Positions 47,813 through 57,222 of a stretch of 64,000 nt of DNA are shown one piece after another (within the stretch, counting starts at the first letter, position 1; every line of letters starts with the position of its first letter). A program made the translations under genes and the position numbers. Source of the stretch: Bacillus timonensis (lineage in GTDB: Bacteria > Bacillota > Bacilli > Bacillales > Bacillaceae_L); contig NZ_HE610986.1 of assembly GCF_000285535.1 (NCBI RefSeq), positions 72,313 to 136,312 of the forward strand. Reading direction: 5' to 3'. The notes below the pieces were generated by a model that ran no database searches, had not been told where the DNA came from, and saw nothing but the letters and a program-made list of their open reading frames with translations.

Positions 47813-48598
47813 TTACGCTTCTTGATCTACAGTTTCATCTTCAATTCCTAATTCTTTCTTAATCCAATCATATCCTTCTGCTTCTAGACGTTGTGCAAGC
47901 TCAGGACCACCAGATTTCACAACACGACCTTGCATCATTACATGTACTTTATCTGGTGTAATATAGTTAAGTAAGCGTTGGTAGTGAGTGATGATTAAGC
48001 AACCAAACTCTTCTCCGCGCATTTCATTAATCCCTTTTGAAACAACCTTCAATGCGTCGATGTCAAGACCTGAGTCAATTTCATCAAGAATAGCAATCTT
48101 AGGCTGAATCATCATTAATTGTAGGATTTCGTTACGTTTCTTTTCTCCACCTGAGAAGCCTTCGTTTAGGTAACGTTGAGCCATGTCAGGGTCCATTTCT
48201 AAGAATTCCATGTTTTTATCCATAGTGCGGATGAACTTCATTAAAGAAATTTCATCACCTTCTTCACGACGTGCATTAACTGCGGAACGAAGGAAGTCAG
48301 CATTTGTAACGCCACTAATTTCACTTGGATATTGCATTGCTAAGAAAAGACCAGCACGTGCACGCTCATCTACTTCCATTTCTAATACGTCTTCACCATC
48401 TAATGTGATGCTTCCACTAGTAACTTCATATTTTGGATGACCCATGATTGCAGATGATAATGTTGATTTACCTGTACCATTTGGTCCCATAATTGCGTGA
48501 ATTTCTCCACCTTTTATTTCGAGATTTACTCCTTTTAAAATCTCCTTGCCTTCGATTTCGACATGAAGATCCTTAACAACTAAAGTTGATCCTGCCAT
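47813..48598 (-). CDS. sufC: SUF ATPase SufC
   Basis: ABC ATPase, 261 residues. Walker A GPNGTGKST, signature FSGGEKKR, Walker B IAILDEIDSGLD. Drives the conformational change of SufB-SufD. ATG 48598 is 8 bases after GGAGG; an upstream ATG at 48613 overlaps the site. First gene of the operon. Confidence 0.97.
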   Translation of the reverse strand: MAGSTLVVKDLHVEIEGKEILKGVNLEIKGGEIHAIMGPNGTGKSTLSSAIMGHPKYEVTSGSITLDGEDVLEMEVDERARAGLFLAMQYPSEISGVTNADFLRSAVNARREEGDEISLMKFIRTMDKNMEFLEMDPDMAQRYLNEGFSGGEKKRNEILQLMMIQPKIAILDEIDSGLDIDALKVVSKGINEMRGEEFGCLIITHYQRLLNYITPDKVHVMMQGRVVKSGGPELAQRLEAEGYDWIKKELGIEDETVDQEA

Positions 48599-48636
48599 AA
48601 CTACTACCTCCATTAGACAAAAAATATTTTGTATAG

Positions 48637-48659
48637 TTTTGACAAATTAAGTCAAAACT
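48637..48659. promoter_or_regulatory. Inverted repeat in the suf promoter region
   Basis: GTTTTGAC (48637-48644) and GTCAAAAC (48652-48659) are a perfect 8-bp inverted pair 7 bases apart; TTGACT within it could be a -35 element reading toward sufC. Direct repeats TGAGAAT-AAAA-TGAGAAT lie just upstream on the minus strand. Candidate operator. Confidence 0.45.
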
Positions 48660-48962
48660 CTATTCTCATTTTATTCTCATTACAATCTTATAACAAATTC
48701 AAAGTGATATCAACCTTTACACATTGCTAATGAAGATACATTTTTACAACGAGAAGAAGGTATATTAACTGTGAATTTCGGTCATTTTTTGAGTATGAGA
48801 ATAAGACCTAAATAAATTGCATTCCTTTAAGTCTTGTCCATCATTAAGATAACATAAATTTATAAGATATGTAAGGAAGAAAGGTTAGTGTTTTGTTAAC
48901 GCCCCTAGTCCTCCGTTTATTTTTCACACATTAGGTTAATTCATTCTATAATATAGTATCCA

Positions 48963-48995
48963 TGGTAAAAACCCAGTGCTCTAAACACTGGGTTT
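48963..48995 (-). terminator. Terminator-like hairpin upstream of suf
   Basis: AAACCCAGTG (48969-48978) pairs with CACTGGGTTT (48986-48995), T run on the minus strand. It ends the remnant gene at 49014. Bases 48660-48960 show no gene. Confidence 0.8.
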
Positions 48996-49013
48996 GTACT
49001 CAACATCTCTATT

Positions 49014-49214
49014 TTATATATGAACTCTTCGGTCTATTTGTGAAACAATCATCCTGCCTTGTTTGTATTCCTGTTCGCGGTTTTTCTCAACCCGCAAACG
49101 CTCCCTGAACTTTCGACAGTAATCTTCATAGCCAATCCCATGCGCCTGATGCATTGCCTTTTCCATTTCGCCCGTATAATTTAAACGGATTCGATTGATA
49201 ATGAACCAATCCCT
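49014..49214 (-). pseudogene. Remnant or very small gene of unknown function
   Basis: An open frame of 66 codons. From an ATG at 49166 it would give MEKAMHQAHGIGYEDYCRKF followed by a highly basic region and a tail ending RRVHI (50 residues). There is no good ribosome site and the frame opens at a stop only 17 codons upstream, so it may be the 3' end of a lost gene. The terminator right behind supports that something was transcribed. Identity unknown. Confidence 0.4.
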
Positions 49215-49385
49215 TCAATTTAATTAACACAGTATTAATCGTAGCATCTTCTTCTTTTTAGCTCAATGACGGTATCTTGCAGTATTTAATGCTGCTTATT
49301 CTTATTTCGCTGTATGGGTATTAAAATAAACACGAGATAAACAATTAAGGCAGATTCCTTTGTTTTACTCGTAAATATTCAAAAA

Positions 49386-49417
49386 TTGAAAAGAAGCTTA
49401 CCATTTGGCAAGCTTCT
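49386..49417 (-). terminator. Terminator of metNIQ
   Basis: AGAAGCTTACC (49392-49402) pairs with GGCAAGCTTCT (49407-49417), T tract after it on the minus strand, 9 bases past the metQ stop. Confidence 0.88.
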
Positions 49418-49425
49418 GTTAATCT

Positions 49426-50268
49426 TTATTTTACTGAAATAACGGCACCAGCATATTCTTCTTCAATGAATTTTTGAATTTCTTCAGATTTCAATACTTC
49501 AACCAATGCCTTAATTTCTTCACGATCTTCATCACCTTTGTTAACGACGACTAAATTTGCAGGTACGACATCTTCACCTTCAAAGGCAATGCCATCCTCT
49601 TCAATATTTACGCCACCCTCAAGTGCATAGTTTGTGTTGATTACTACTGCATCGCCTTCACCATTTTGAAATGCTGATGCAAGTAGCTTTGCTTCAATCA
49701 AATTAGAGAAGTCGAGATTTTTTGGATTTTCAACGATATCTTCTACTCTAGCTTGGTCACCAACACCTTCTTTAAGTTTGATGAGTCCTTCTCTTTCAAA
49801 AATTGGTAAAATACGTCCGTGATCACTGAAGGAATTGCTCATAATGATTTTTGCACCATCTGGAAGTTCATTTAAATTTTTATATTTCTTAGAATAAATT
49901 CCAATTGGCTCTTTGTGAATTTCTGCAATACTTACAAAATCAAAATCAGGATTGTCCTTTAATTGTAAATCTAAATAACCTGGAGTTTGGAAGTAGTTTG
50001 CATCTAATTCTTTTTCATGAAGTGCTACGTTCGGTAAAATGTAATCTGTAAATACTTCTATTTTTAGGTCAATGCCTTTTTCCTTTAATAAAGGTTTTGC
50101 TTGCTCTAATACTTGAGCATGTGGTACTGCTGAAGCGCCTACGATAAGTTCTTTATTTCCTTCAGCTTCTTTAGTGTCAGTACCCTTGTCTGCATTATCA
50201 TTTGACCCACATGCAGCTAATGTAAAGGCTAGTAATCCAATTAGTAGTACATAAAGTAGTTTTTTCAT
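49426..50268 (-). CDS. metQ: Methionine ABC transporter substrate-binding lipoprotein
   Basis: Lipoprotein of the NlpA/MetQ family, 280 residues. Signal ends LAACG (Cys20). KELIVGASAVPHAQVLEQAKP and ELDANYFQTPGYLD are family segments. Binds D/L-methionine for MetI/MetN. GGAGGAACAC precedes the ATG. Confidence 0.95.
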   Translation of the reverse strand: MKKLLYVLLIGLLAFTLAACGSNDNADKGTDTKEAEGNKELIVGASAVPHAQVLEQAKPLLKEKGIDLKIEVFTDYILPNVALHEKELDANYFQTPGYLDLQLKDNPDFDFVSIAEIHKEPIGIYSKKYKNLNELPDGAKIIMSNSFSDHGRILPIFEREGLIKLKEGVGDQARVEDIVENPKNLDFSNLIEAKLLASAFQNGEGDAVVINTNYALEGGVNIEEDGIAFEGEDVVPANLVVVNKGDEDREEIKALVEVLKSEEIQKFIEEEYAGAVISVK

Positions 50269-50282
50269 TTGTGTTCCTCCTG

Positions 50283-50987
50283 TTATCTCTTGTCTGTATG
50301 TTTTGTAAAATAATCACCCACAAATTGAATGATAAATACCAAAATTAATATCGCAACAGTGGCGATAAATGTAATAACCGGTTTGTTACTTTGGAAACCA
50401 TATAGATAAGCAAAGTGTCCTAATCCACCGGCACCAATTACACCTGCCATAGCTGTGAAGCTAACCAATGAAATCGCAGTTACTGTAATCCCTGATATTA
50501 AAGCGGGAAGGGACTCAGGTATTAGTACTTTAAAAATGATTGTTGAGTTCGTAGCCCCCATTGAATGAGAAGCCTCAATCACACCTTTATCAATTTCACG
50601 TAAAGCAATTTCAACCATTCTTGCGTAGAACGGTGCTGACCCGATAATCAAAGATGGCAGCGCGGCATTTGGCCCTAGCATTGAACCCATTACAATTTTC
50701 GTAAAAGGAATTAATAATACAATTAGAATAATAAATGGTATAGATCGAAAAATATTTACAAGTGCCGATACAATTCGATTGACCACTGAATTTTCCCACG
50801 CATTCCCTTTATCTGTCAAAAAGAGAACCAATCCTAAGAATAGACCTATAATAAAAGTCGCAAGTACTGAAATCGCGGTCATGTATAATGTCTCTAGAGT
50901 TGCTTCCCAAAGATTTCCCCAATCTAATGCTTGATAATCATTAACCTGCTTTTCCCATTTAAGTAGTTCCTGGAATTGTTCAAGCAT
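50283..50987 (-). CDS. metI: Methionine ABC transporter permease
   Basis: Permease, about 234 residues, five membrane helices; EAA loop EASHSMGATNSTIIFKVLIPESLP. An earlier TTG at 50993 overlaps the ribosome site; ATG 50987 is chosen (GAGGTG, 7 bases). Overlaps the metN end. Called metP in B. subtilis. Confidence 0.93.
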   Translation of the reverse strand: MLEQFQELLKWEKQVNDYQALDWGNLWEATLETLYMTAISVLATFIIGLFLGLVLFLTDKGNAWENSVVNRIVSALVNIFRSIPFIILIVLLIPFTKIVMGSMLGPNAALPSLIIGSAPFYARMVEIALREIDKGVIEASHSMGATNSTIIFKVLIPESLPALISGITVTAISLVSFTAMAGVIGAGGLGHFAYLYGFQSNKPVITFIATVAILILVFIIQFVGDYFTKHTDKR

Positions 50988-52005
50988 TTTCAATCACCTC
51001 AGCTTCTACTCGTTGTTGTCGAATAAATTCAATGGCTGAAGTGACTTCATTGATATCACCAGCAAGATGAATAAACAATGTTCCATAAGATCCATTTTGG
51101 GTTTGTGAAATCTTTCCTTGTAGAATATTCACTTCCACCTTAAAGTCTCGGATTAAATGAGTGATTAATGGTTTCTCAGCATCTTCCCCAACAAAAGTAA
51201 GTTGCACCACTTTTCCATTTGGAAAACGATCAAGTAAATGCTCAATTGTTTCCTTTGTTTCTTCAGGCTCTGTAACTTGCTGTACAAAACGTTTTGTAAT
51301 ATTAGCTTGAGGCTTTTTAAATACATCAAGCACTCGTCCTTGTTCTACAAACTTGCCATTTTCCATAACGGCAACTCGATGACAGATTTTACGAATAACA
51401 TGCATTTCATGAGTAATTAATACAATCGTTAAACCTAAACGTTCATTTATATCAACAAGCAAGTCCAAAATGGAATCAGTTGTTTGCGGATCTAGCGCAG
51501 AGGTCGCTTCATCACAAAGTAAGACCTTTGGATTATTTGCAAGTGCCCTTGCAATTCCTACCCTTTGTTTTTGACCTCCACTTAGTTGTGATGGATAAGC
51601 ATCTTCTCTTCCTTCAAGACCAACAAGCTTAATGAGCTCTGTTACCCTTTGATCGCGTTTTGTCTTTGGTACATTTGCAATTTCAAGCGGAAACGAAATA
51701 TTTTCCCTTACAGTTCGTGACCACAAAAGGTTAAAGTGCTGAAAAATCATACTAATTTCTTTTCGCGCATCACGTAATGCCTTTCCTTTAATGGAGGTAA
51801 TATCATGACCTGCAACTGAAACAGTTCCTTCCGTTGGCGTTTCAAGTCCATTCAGTAGACGGATGAGTGAGCTTTTCCCAGCTCCACTGTATCCAATAAT
51901 CCCAAAGATTTCACCTTCATTGATTTGCAAGTCAACATTGTTAACGGCTGTAACGGAATTCGTTTTTGTTTGATAAATTTTTTTAACATTTTTTAATGTT
52001 ATCAC
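50980..52005 (-). CDS. metN: Methionine ABC transporter ATPase
   Basis: ABC ATPase, 341 residues: Walker A GYSGAGKSS, signature LSGGQKQR, Walker B LLCDEATSALDP, and a C-terminal NIL/ACT-like domain (from about 265) that senses methionine in relatives. First gene after the SAM-I riboswitch. Confidence 0.95.
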   Translation of the reverse strand: MITLKNVKKIYQTKTNSVTAVNNVDLQINEGEIFGIIGYSGAGKSSLIRLLNGLETPTEGTVSVAGHDITSIKGKALRDARKEISMIFQHFNLLWSRTVRENISFPLEIANVPKTKRDQRVTELIKLVGLEGREDAYPSQLSGGQKQRVGIARALANNPKVLLCDEATSALDPQTTDSILDLLVDINERLGLTIVLITHEMHVIRKICHRVAVMENGKFVEQGRVLDVFKKPQANITKRFVQQVTEPEETKETIEHLLDRFPNGKVVQLTFVGEDAEKPLITHLIRDFKVEVNILQGKISQTQNGSYGTLFIHLAGDINEVTSAIEFIRQQRVEAEVIENA

Positions 52006-52082
52006 GTTGTCACACCCTTTATTCCAAGAAAACTATGCTTAGTTTATGCGATAAAGTAAATAAATAAAAATAAATTGGAAAA

Positions 52083-52233
52083 GCCTTTCTGCAAAAAGAG
52101 CAGAAAGGCACATATGTGATTCCTTCCTCTCATCTTCCAAAGCTCTTGCTTTGTGTGATTTGGCACCTTTTCAACATAAGTTGACGGTTGCTGGGTTTCA
52201 TCGGGCACATCCCTCCACCTCTCTAAATAAGAG
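52083..52233 (-). promoter_or_regulatory. SAM-I riboswitch (S box) upstream of metNIQ
   Basis: On the minus strand: TTTAGAGAGGTGGAGGGATG, GCCCGATGAAACCCAGCAACC, AAGGTGCCAAAT and a terminator stem GCCTTTCTG/CAGAAAGGC (52083-52109) plus TTTTCC. These are conserved S-box blocks. SAM should stop transcription of the methionine importer. Confidence 0.95.
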
Positions 52234-52365
52234 TCATCAAATTTATTTATTTAATTATTATTATCATACTAACAACACGAAAGTTATCTTATCACCTTAC
52301 ATTGTTAAGTGTCAATGGAAAAAATGTGACTATTTCTACCTTTTTAGACTTAGGTTATCTAAAAA

Positions 52366-53688
52366 TTAAACAGTTGGAACTGATAAGCCTGAGCTTGTTC
52401 CGTTTGCTGCCTTAATCGCTTGTTCTAGATCCTCTAAAATATCTTCAATATTTTCAATACCAACAGATAAGCGAACTAGGTCCTCTGTAACACCTGATGC
52501 TTTTAAATCTTCTGGACTTAATTGCTGGTGTGTTGTACTAGCTGGGTGAATAATTAGACTCTTTGCATCCCCAACATTTGCAACATGTGACCAAAGTTCA
52601 ACATTATTGATTAGCTTTTCACCAGCTTCTCTTCCACCTTTAATTCCGAACACAACTACTGCTCCTGCCCCTTTTGGTAGATATTTGTCTACTAAATGTT
52701 TTTGAGGGTTATCGTCTTCTCCTGGATACAGTACCCATTCAACCCCAGGGTGCTTTTTAAGATAAGAAACAACTTTTTTCGTATTTGCAATATGTTCTTT
52801 CATACGTACATGTAGTGTTTCAAGTCCTAAGGTAAATTGAAATGCATTATATGGGCTTAAAGCTGGCCCTAAATCACGTAGGAGTTGAACTCTAGCTTTA
52901 ATGATATAAGCTACAGGCCCTAATGCATCAGCATAGACCAAATCATGGTAACTAGGGTCTGGTGTTGTAAATCCAGGGAATTTTGGTGAATTCCAATCAA
53001 ATTTACCACCATCTACAATTATTCCACCCATTGTCGTTCCATTTCCAAGTAACCATTTTGTAGCAGAATGAATAACAATATCTGCACCATGTTCAATAGG
53101 TTTACATAAGTAAGGTGTTGCAAATGTATTGTCAATAATCAGTGGAATACCAGCTTCATGAGCGATATCAGCAACAGCTTCAATATCAAGGATATCTAAG
53201 CTTGGGTTTCCAATCGTTTCAGCAAAAATAGCTTTTGTATTTGGGGTAATCGCTTGTCGGAAGTTTTCCGGATTTGTTGGTTCTACCAAGTGTGCTTTGA
53301 TTCCATATTTAGGAAGTGTATTAGCGAATAAGTTATAAGTTCCACCATAAAGTGTTGAAGCAGATACAATCTCATCTCCAGCACCCGCAATATTTAATAT
53401 TGCTGTTGTAATTGCAGCCATCCCACTTGAAACAGCTAACGCACCAACTCCACCCTCTAATTGCGCTACTCTTTCTTCAAAAACAGTTGTCGTTGGATTG
53501 TGAATTCGAGTATAAATATATCCGTTTTCTTTTAACCCAAATAGATTTGCTGCATGTTCAGTTGTATTAAATTTAAATGCATTGGATTGATAGATTGGTA
53601 CTGCTCTTGCCCCAGTTACTGGATCTGCCTCAAGTCCTCCATGAACTGCAATTGTTTCTGGTCGATAGTTTTTTTGCTTTTCACTCAT
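52366..53688 (-). CDS. metY: O-acetylhomoserine sulfhydrylase
   Basis: PLP enzyme of the Cys/Met metabolism family, 440 residues, making homocysteine from O-acetylhomoserine and sulfide. PLP lysine in IHSATKWLLGNGTTMGG; AVSSGMAAITTAI and YTRIHNPTT are typical. B. subtilis uses MetI/MetC instead, so direct sulfhydrylation is a difference. Behind its own SAM-I riboswitch. Confidence 0.93.
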   Translation of the reverse strand: MSEKQKNYRPETIAVHGGLEADPVTGARAVPIYQSNAFKFNTTEHAANLFGLKENGYIYTRIHNPTTTVFEERVAQLEGGVGALAVSSGMAAITTAILNIAGAGDEIVSASTLYGGTYNLFANTLPKYGIKAHLVEPTNPENFRQAITPNTKAIFAETIGNPSLDILDIEAVADIAHEAGIPLIIDNTFATPYLCKPIEHGADIVIHSATKWLLGNGTTMGGIIVDGGKFDWNSPKFPGFTTPDPSYHDLVYADALGPVAYIIKARVQLLRDLGPALSPYNAFQFTLGLETLHVRMKEHIANTKKVVSYLKKHPGVEWVLYPGEDDNPQKHLVDKYLPKGAGAVVVFGIKGGREAGEKLINNVELWSHVANVGDAKSLIIHPASTTHQQLSPEDLKASGVTEDLVRLSVGIENIEDILEDLEQAIKAANGTSSGLSVPTV

Positions 53689-53720
53689 TTAAATCTCTCC
53701 TTTTTTTATGCAAATAAAAA

Positions 53721-53862
53721 ACCTCTTCGATAAGAAGAGGTGTATGTATGGTTTCTCTTCTTATCTTTCAGACAAAAAACGTCTGTTGGATTTAGCACCG
53801 TGTAAATTACCGGTTGCCGGGCTTCATAGGGCCAATCCCTCCACCACTCTTGATAAGATTAT
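53721..53862 (-). promoter_or_regulatory. SAM-I riboswitch upstream of metY
   Basis: Minus strand: CTTATCAAGAGTGGTGGAGG, GGCCCTATGAAGCCCGGCAACC-type core (split here as CCCTATGAAGCCCGGCAACC), ACGGTGCTAAATCC, and GATAAG closing P1. Terminator ACCTCTTC/GAAGAGGT (53721-53741) then TTTTTT. Bases 53870-54054 hold only AT-rich sequence. Confidence 0.95.
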
Positions 53863-54054
53863 CGATATAAAATTTTTTAATACTTTAATAGGTTAAGATA
53901 ATGGTAACTCTTCTGCTCATACAAGTCAATAAGAATTTTTAGAAAAAATGAGAAATTCAAAATTTCGCATTTTTATAATATTTTGACGCAAAAAAGGAAC
54001 TTATTCATGTCATTGCTACAAAATTCGTACCTTTTTCCCGGGAAATATGACATA

Positions 54055-55329
54055 TTACGATATTTTAGCAAGTGTTTTTTCTTCATTTTGAAATGATTTT
54101 CTAGTAAATACAAGTAGGAAATAAAGAGATCCGATTAGATACAAGACAGACGTTATTGAAAACACATAAGCATAACCCCAATAAGCACCATACATCATTA
54201 CGATTGAGGTAGATACTGGCCCCATCAATGCCCATCCTAACGAAAATACCATCTGATTAACGGAATTAGCTAGCCCCTTCATTGAATTATTTACTCGCCC
54301 CATAACAAGGGATGCTTGAATCGGATTACCTGCATTCATTAGTGCCTGTCTAAATAAAAACCCAATTGCTGCGATGTAAAGATTTTCAGTATATCCTGTT
54401 AACAATAGAAATGGTAATGATGATAACTGCAAATAAACCACAGCACGAACCTCTCCAACCTTATTAACAATTGCTGGTCCAATAATCATCGCTATCGCTG
54501 TTGCCGCTTGCCCTAAGGATAAAATGATTCCAATTATCGTATTGCTTGCTAAAAAGCGATCTGCAAAATATAAATTTAAATATGGAATCACTAATCCAGA
54601 ACCGAACCCTATTATCATTTGAGCAATAGCAAACATCGCAATTAACTTAATTTGTGATCTATTAGTTTTTAATTTTTCCCTAAAGGGTTCAATCGGTTTA
54701 CTCGTAGGTTGTTTTCTTTGTTGTTCGTTCATCTTAATGATAGGTAAAATACCTACAATATAGATTACTGTTGCAATTAGAAGCGTGATCCTTACACTCC
54801 AAAGTCCGCTCAAATGAAATAAATATTGAAATGCATCGGAAAATGCACCACCTGCAATGTTCCCAATAACTTGTGCTACCATCATAATCGCCGAATGAAA
54901 ACTAAAGAGATGGACCCTTTGCGACGCTGTGGAGTTTTCTGCTAACCAAGGAACACCTGAAACTTGAATAAAAGCAGTTGATAAGCCTGTTAAAAATGCT
55001 GTTGCTACAAGTAGTTGCTCAACATCCAAAACGCTTCTAGCAAAGAAGGAAAATGTTGAAACTGCAATCCCAATGACCATAACTTTCTTTCGTCCAAATT
55101 TGTCACTCATTAGCCCTGCAGGAACGAGAATGATAGCGGATGCCAAAGCTGTCATTGCAATAATGGTTCCGTTTGTTTGCTCTGAATAGCCAAGTTCCCG
55201 CACATAAAAGTTATACATGATGGTGAACATACCCATGCCTAACTGTGTAAAAATGGTCGCTAAAATAAATAGCTTAATATTTTGATTGTATGATTTGTAA
55301 TGTGTTTTCCATCCTGTGACTATGCTCAT
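54055..55329 (-). CDS. MFS transporter
   Basis: A 424-residue, twelve-helix major facilitator protein. The loop 2-3 motif GLMSDKFGRKKVM is clear, and a basic loop between helices 6 and 7 (NEQQRKQPTSKPIEPFREKLK) separates the halves. Substrate unknown, likely drug or metabolite export. No neighbour points to a substrate. Confidence 0.88.
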   Translation of the reverse strand: MSIVTGWKTHYKSYNQNIKLFILATIFTQLGMGMFTIMYNFYVRELGYSEQTNGTIIAMTALASAIILVPAGLMSDKFGRKKVMVIGIAVSTFSFFARSVLDVEQLLVATAFLTGLSTAFIQVSGVPWLAENSTASQRVHLFSFHSAIMMVAQVIGNIAGGAFSDAFQYLFHLSGLWSVRITLLIATVIYIVGILPIIKMNEQQRKQPTSKPIEPFREKLKTNRSQIKLIAMFAIAQMIIGFGSGLVIPYLNLYFADRFLASNTIIGIILSLGQAATAIAMIIGPAIVNKVGEVRAVVYLQLSSLPFLLLTGYTENLYIAAIGFLFRQALMNAGNPIQASLVMGRVNNSMKGLANSVNQMVFSLGWALMGPVSTSIVMMYGAYWGYAYVFSITSVLYLIGSLYFLLVFTRKSFQNEEKTLAKIS

Positions 55330-55396
55330 GTTCGCTCCGACTGAAAAAAATTAATATTTCGACTTCCTAAATATCATACATCTTTTCCTAAAAAAA

Positions 55397-55436
55397 GCAA
55401 TAAAAATAACGCCGATTTAGGCGTTATTTTTATTGC
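55397..55436. terminator. Long hairpin terminator after yusE
   Basis: A perfect 17-bp stem, GCAATAAAAATAACGCC with its inverse (55397-55413 and 55420-55436), 6-base loop, followed on the minus strand by TTTTTTT. Overlaps the yusE stop. Confidence 0.9.
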
Positions 55437-55735
55437 TTCGTCAGCACTTCAACTAAGTATGGAACCGAGTGAAATGCATAAAATTTTTGGGACACTTTTC
55501 CGTCTTTTACATGCAGTAAACAAGGGACACTTTCAATTTGCCATTCAATTGCCTTTTGAGGTAGATAATTAAGGTCACTCTTTCCTATTAGTACGTTTGG
55601 AAGTAGTTCGTCTACTACCATGATCATTTTAGATGCTACTTGGCAGGTTCCGCACATAGGTGTGTATAAATAAAGCCAAAACTCATCCTCAGTAATGAGT
55701 TGGGTATTAATATCATTTGCATTCCATTCTTTCAT
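55430..55735 (-). CDS. yusE: Thioredoxin family protein YusE
   Basis: A 101-residue thioredoxin-fold protein. Active-site-like CGTC in TPMCGTCQVAS, with the cis-Pro loop SVPCLLHV. It carries a MCGTC motif rather than WCGPC, so redox potential may differ. Upstream of yusF in Bacillus order (yusE-yusF-yusG-gcvH). Confidence 0.88.
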   Translation of the reverse strand: MKEWNANDINTQLITEDEFWLYLYTPMCGTCQVASKMIMVVDELLPNVLIGKSDLNYLPQKAIEWQIESVPCLLHVKDGKVSQKFYAFHSVPYLVEVLTKQ

Positions 55736-55818
55736 CTCAACTACAACCTTTATATTATGAATTGCTTTTTATTGTACCATGAATTTATAAATCGTTTTTC
55801 ATTTATGCTTTAAGCCTA

Positions 55819-56172
55819 CTATAGTAAAAATTCTGCGTGAACATCAATATTCGCTGATAGAAGGACAGTTGCGATATGCTGTTCGGGTGCTGTTGCTACC
55901 TCGCGATACATTTTATCAATAAACAAATGACGTGCTTCAGGAAATTCACGTTTGAACTGTTTTCGTAACTTATCACCCGCACTGTCAGCATCCACCAAGA
56001 TATAAACATCTTTATTAAATAAATGTTCAATTAATTCATCAAGCTTTGCTATACTAATCGTTCCATTTGTACAAATAATTTCAACCGGTTCATTCACAAC
56101 CGTCTCGACTTTCTTCTTGTCTGTTCTTCCCTCAACAATGATTACCTTATCGATATCGTCAAAAGCCACCAT
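55819..56172 (-). CDS. yusF: Toprim domain protein YusF
   Basis: About 117 residues, a single Toprim domain as in RNase M5 and small primase-like proteins. VIIVEGRTDKK carries the Glu and VYILVDADSAG the DxD. Role unknown; maybe nucleic acid processing. ATG 56172 follows AAGGTGATGAA; an upstream ATG at 56208 would add twelve residues. Confidence 0.85.
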   Translation of the reverse strand: MVAFDDIDKVIIVEGRTDKKKVETVVNEPVEIICTNGTISIAKLDELIEHLFNKDVYILVDADSAGDKLRKQFKREFPEARHLFIDKMYREVATAPEQHIATVLLSANIDVHAEFLL

Positions 56173-56305
56173 TTCATCACCTTGTTTCAAGTGTACATTA
56201 TTCAGCATTTTTGCTTACATCACTGTATTCGATGTGTACAACTGCTTTTCCTTCATTTTATAACAAAGATTATCTTTTGGTGAATCGATCGGAAAGATTA
56301 TGGAA

Positions 56306-56330
56306 AAAAAGACAGTGGGTATCCACTGTC
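56306..56330 (-). terminator. Terminator of yusG
   Basis: GACAGTGG (56311-56318) pairs with CCACTGTC (56323-56330), T run on the minus strand. Confidence 0.88.
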
Positions 56331-56331
56331 T

Positions 56332-56577
56332 TTAGCACCAACCATTTTCATCATCACAATCTACATACTTCATATCTGGGTCAGTAGGTACATCTGCATA
56401 GGTGAAAATTTTATTGGATTCCTGCTCATATCCTTGCTTTAATTCATATTGGGGACCATTATTTGTAAATGAAATTTTTCCGATAGGTTCTTTTTCAACA
56501 AATAAATTCATTTCGTTATTACCTAGTTTTCCAACAACTCGGTCAGTCACTTCAATTCGAGTATGTTTCAATACCAT
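56332..56577 (-). CDS. yusG: YusG, DUF2553 family protein
   Basis: An 81-residue cytosolic protein; starts MVLKHTRIEVTDRVVGKLGN, ends VDCDDENGWC. Function unknown. ATG 56577 with AGGAAGGG upstream is preferred over a longer frame beginning at 56688 that runs through the gcvH terminator. Confidence 0.82.
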   Translation of the reverse strand: MVLKHTRIEVTDRVVGKLGNNEMNLFVEKEPIGKISFTNNGPQYELKQGYEQESNKIFTYADVPTDPDMKYVDCDDENGWC

Positions 56578-56680
56578 TATGAACACCCTTCCTACGGTAT
56601 TTAAGTTTAGATTGTCCATTAAGAGAAACTTCATTCGGTCTGTCGCAACTCTCCAAAGAGATGGAAATAAAATATAAAAA

Positions 56681-56713
56681 AGAGCCAAATTAGGATTTCT
56701 CCTTAATTGGCTC
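56681..56713 (-). terminator. Terminator of gcvH
   Basis: AGAGCCAAATTAGGA pairs with TCCTTAATTGGCTCT (56681-56713), one G-U/A-A mismatch, followed on the minus strand by TTTTTTAT. Confidence 0.88.
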
Positions 56714-56723
56714 TTGCTTTAAA

Positions 56724-57107
56724 TTAGTCTTCTTTTATCATTTCTTCGTACTGCTCAGCAGTCATTAGCTTCTCAACATCTCCAGCATTTGCAGGTTCAA
56801 CAACAATCATCCATGCTTTTTCATATGGAGATTCGTTTACGAACTCTGGGCTGTCATCAAGTTCTTCGTTAATTTCAACAACTTTACCGCTGATTGGTGC
56901 ATAAAGCTCAGACACGGTTTTAACAGACTCAACACTTCCGAATGGCTCGTCTGCTTGGATTTCGTCGCCAACCTCTGGAAGTTCAACGAATACGATATCA
57001 CCTAATTCAGATTGTGCGAAATCTGTAATTCCAATACGTACTTTATCCCCTTCAACTTTCACCCACTCGTGTTCTTCAGAATAACGTAATTCTTTAGGTG
57101 TGTTCAT
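56724..57107 (-). CDS. gcvH: Glycine cleavage system H protein
   Basis: Lipoyl carrier protein, 127 residues. The lipoylated Lys is in [18 protein letters not shown] (about residue 64). Also the relay for lipoate transfer in Bacillus from octanoyl to E2 proteins; LipA (29129) acts on it. GGAGGGTAC before the ATG. Confidence 0.97.
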   Translation of the reverse strand: MNTPKELRYSEEHEWVKVEGDKVRIGITDFAQSELGDIVFVELPEVGDEIQADEPFGSVESVKTVSELYAPISGKVVEINEELDDSPEFVNESPYEKAWMIVVEPANAGDVEKLMTAEQYEEMIKED

Positions 57108-57222
57108 CCTGTACCCTCCATTAATACGATTTTATGAAATAAGTTTGTACCCATTTTGATGAGTAAACTCAACAAAATGATTTATGTAAAAGCCCTTTAT
57201 AAGGTCTTTCATCCAAATACTT

